Source: Rhizobium sp. BT03 (lineage in GTDB: Bacteria > Pseudomonadota > Alphaproteobacteria > Rhizobiales > Rhizobiaceae). From it: 64,000 nucleotides of DNA. The stretch is taken from contig NZ_CP125640.1 in the NCBI RefSeq assembly GCF_030053155.1, positions 3,694,001-3,758,000 on the forward strand. Reading direction: 5' to 3'. This document shows positions 62,297-64,000 of the stretch, piece by piece (the first letter of the stretch is position 1; each line of letters begins with the position of its first letter). The translations under genes were made by a program, and so were the position numbers. The notes under the pieces are model-generated. The model worked only from the letters and a program-made list of their open reading frames with translations, searched no databases and was not told the DNA's origin.

Positions 62297-63000
62297 TGTT
62301 CCGAAGCCAGGTCGTTTCGGTCACCAGGATCGCTTTCGTTATCGTCACCGTCGTCTTTGTGGTGCTGGCCGGGCGAGAGCTCTATGCTTCGATCAGAACG
62401 GCCAGCATCTCGATCGTCGCCGAGAGGATCGAGCGTGGCGAGACGGTGGCCGATGATGTGGTGACCAGATATGCGTCGCGCAGTGTCGACGTGGTCGGTG
62501 GACATTATTGCCGATCCGATATTGTCGCCGCCGGTGTGACACTCGTTCTGGCGCAACTCGATCGGCAGAATGTCAATGTTAACTACGATGCCTGGGCTGC
62601 TGCCGCATCGAGCGCCCGCGGTTATCTGCAATATGCGCTCTCCTGCATGCCGACGAACAGCAATTTTTGGCTTCGTCTCGCCGCTGTTCAGTCGGTCATC
62701 GCGGAAGAACCGTTTTCGATTGCGGGAATGATGAAGCGTTCGGTCGCTTTCGCGCCCCATGACGAGTCGATGATTTTGACCCGGTTCTATTTCTGGAACG
62801 ATTTCACCGATGCAACGCTTTCGGCGGCAAAGACTGCGCTCGACAGCGATCTCACGACGATGCTGAAACTTGGCGACCGTTGCAGGGTCAATGCCGCCAT
62901 TAAAGAGATCAGCCCACAACTCCGCCCCATCTTCGATCGAAGCTGGGCAGGCGCTGGGGACGGCACGACGGCGCGATTCCGGCAACGCTGCCGCAAGTAG
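62296..63000 (+). CDS. membrane-anchored protein coupled to the Wzc-like kinase, unknown
   Basis: A 234-residue protein whose ATG overlaps the kinase stop (TGATG), so translation is coupled. One N-terminal membrane segment (IAFVIVTVVFVVLAGREL) with the rest in the periplasm; paired cysteines (HYCRSD, LSCMPT, DRCRV, RQRCRK). A helical, TPR-like region (SARGYLQYALSCMPTNSNFW; LRLAAVQSVIAEEPF) follows. No family named with confidence. Its position suggests an assembly or regulatory partner of the exporter. Confidence 0.8.
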   Translation: MFRSQVVSVTRIAFVIVTVVFVVLAGRELYASIRTASISIVAERIERGETVADDVVTRYASRSVDVVGGHYCRSDIVAAGVTLVLAQLDRQNVNVNYDAWAAAASSARGYLQYALSCMPTNSNFWLRLAAVQSVIAEEPFSIAGMMKRSVAFAPHDESMILTRFYFWNDFTDATLSAAKTALDSDLTTMLKLGDRCRVNAAIKEISPQLRPIFDRSWAGAGDGTTARFRQRCRK

Positions 63001-63062
63001 CCGTCGGCAGATTTCTGAGGACGATTCGAGACTCAAGACGGCTGTATGCAGGGCTTGAAGGG

Positions 63063-63098
63063 CGACAACGCCCGCTGCTTGCGCGGCGGGCGTTGTCG
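63063..63098. terminator. bidirectional terminator hairpin
   Basis: CGACAACGCCCGC, 10-base loop, GCGGGCGTTGTCG: a perfect 13-bp stem between the convergent genes ending at 63000 and 63119. No T-tract. Confidence 0.65.
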
Positions 63099-63118
63099 AT
63101 TGATCGGCTATTGGACGA

Positions 63119-63829
63119 TCAGACGCTGGCGCCCGAAACAAAATCCGTGCCCGTGATATTGAGCGTCAGAACGCCGGCGTCGGTGTGACCTTCGCCGTCG
63201 GAGATTTTGTAGAACTGGACGGTTTCCGTAACATGGTCGCCCGGAGCGATATCTGCTGCCAGATCATAGGTGAATGAGCCGTCGGCCTTGACATGGAACG
63301 TGCCGTAGGTCCCGGCGACGTCGGTCGTTGCGCTGGGGTTGCCGTTCACGTTCGTACCGGCGAACTGACGGAGGAAGAGATGTCCGTTGTCGCCGGGAAT
63401 GTCGTTGTCGAGAGCATTGCCGGCGATGGGGCTGCCTTCGGTGAAGCTGTAGTGGTCGTCGACAGCGATCGGCTTGACCTGGGTTACGCCCTGAATGTTC
63501 AGGGTGAACAGGCCGACATCGGTATGACCGCTGCCGTCGGAGATTTTGTACGAGACCTTTTCCTGGAGCAATTCACCATTGGTGAAGTTGACCTTGGCAG
63601 CATCGCTCAGGACATAGGTGTAGCTGCCGTCCGGTTTGACGAAGAAGGTGCCGTAGTCGCCCTGGATCTCGGTGATCTGGCTGTTGCCTTGCTTGGCGCC
63701 AACGCTCTGCTGGTCGAATGCGCGAAGGAATAGGTGGCCGTTGTCAGATGAATCGTTGCTCAGCAGGTTTCCCGAGATGACGTCGGTTTCCAGGAATGTT
63801 GCACTATCGTCGGTTGCGTGAATAGCCAT
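63119..63829 (-). CDS. tandem VCBS/cadherin-like repeat protein
   Basis: A 236-residue protein. ATG 63829 (MAIHATDDSATF) follows GGAGAG. Two beta-sandwich repeats of about 110 residues (5-114 and 121-230) share GHLFLR, GTYGTF or GDYGTF, KxDGS(Y/F)TY and YKISDG(S/E)GHTD motifs, typical of VCBS domains in large adhesins. It has no N-terminal signal peptide, so export, if any, would be by a type-I system using its C-terminus. Convergent with the polysaccharide cluster; a matrix or surface role is inferred. Upstream 63830-64000 holds no further gene. Confidence 0.82.
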   Translation of the reverse strand: MAIHATDDSATFLETDVISGNLLSNDSSDNGHLFLRAFDQQSVGAKQGNSQITEIQGDYGTFFVKPDGSYTYVLSDAAKVNFTNGELLQEKVSYKISDGSGHTDVGLFTLNIQGVTQVKPIAVDDHYSFTEGSPIAGNALDNDIPGDNGHLFLRQFAGTNVNGNPSATTDVAGTYGTFHVKADGSFTYDLAADIAPGDHVTETVQFYKISDGEGHTDAGVLTLNITGTDFVSGASV

Positions 63830-64000
63830 TGTTGTCTCTCCATGAATTGATCTTCGCTGGCCAATTTTAACCTTAGCGACGGGTGCGATTAAGGATATAT
63901 TAATACAGGGAGTCAAGGCTGAGATTAACAGAAGCTAAACATAAGAGTGTACCGCGTGCAATAATGACACACATTCTTTCGGCGCTAGAGGATGAAGCAC

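Overview
The window is chromosomal DNA of a fast-growing rhizobium, most likely the Rhizobium leguminosarum/etli group. The evidence is the high-GC coding bias, the HWE-kinase/PhyR/NepR/EcfG stress locus, the hmuPSTUV haem operon, rkpK/lspL surface-sugar genes and RIME-type palindromic repeats. No tRNA, rRNA, CRISPR array, intact insertion sequence or prophage was seen.

Layout. (1) 1-5975 and 15229-17919: reductive pyrimidine catabolism. An ABC transporter (permease cut by the window edge), dihydropyrimidinase, N-carbamoyl-beta-alanine amidohydrolase, a RutR-type regulator and dihydropyrimidine dehydrogenase PreT/PreA; two related 16-bp palindromes look like shared RutR operators. (2) 5979-15117, inserted between them: bphO-bphP (haem oxygenase and red-light histidine kinase), LysR/oxidoreductase pair, rhodanese, GlxA-type regulator, and an rtcB-prfH ribosome-repair pair followed by a frameshifted SEC-C gene. 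(3) 18149-21352: general stress response core (candidate sRNA, HWE kinase, PhyR, NepR, EcfG sigma factor). (4) 21962-31016: two stress-type membrane/ribosome-associated small proteins, haem uptake hmuPSTUV, a TonB, a DUF2325/unknown/hmuQ haem-degradation operon, DUF423 and a truncated haemoglobin. (5) 31183-42755: TetR-SMR efflux pair, thuAB-like genes, EamA transporter, a winged-helix/TPR regulator, and a cecR-ybhGFSR-type ABC efflux operon. (6) 43695-63829: nucleotide-sugar and surface polysaccharide genes (lspL, manC, manB, rkpK, an O-antigen-ligase-like protein, OPX exporter, Wzc-like kinase, unknown partners, a VCBS-repeat protein), interrupted by ung, a ring-cleaving dioxygenase/esterase pair, KTSC and a PPP-type phosphatase.

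The most informative pattern is a set of EcfG-type promoters (GGAAC, 16-17 bases, CGTT). Exact matches lie upstream of phyR, the HWE kinase, a 123-nt intergenic transcript candidate ending in a strong terminator, the DUF883-like/holin-like operon, a DUF1236-like secreted protein, and an otherwise unannotated 27-codon ORF with a perfect ribosome binding site. Together they suggest an EcfG regulon that includes one new sRNA and one new microprotein.
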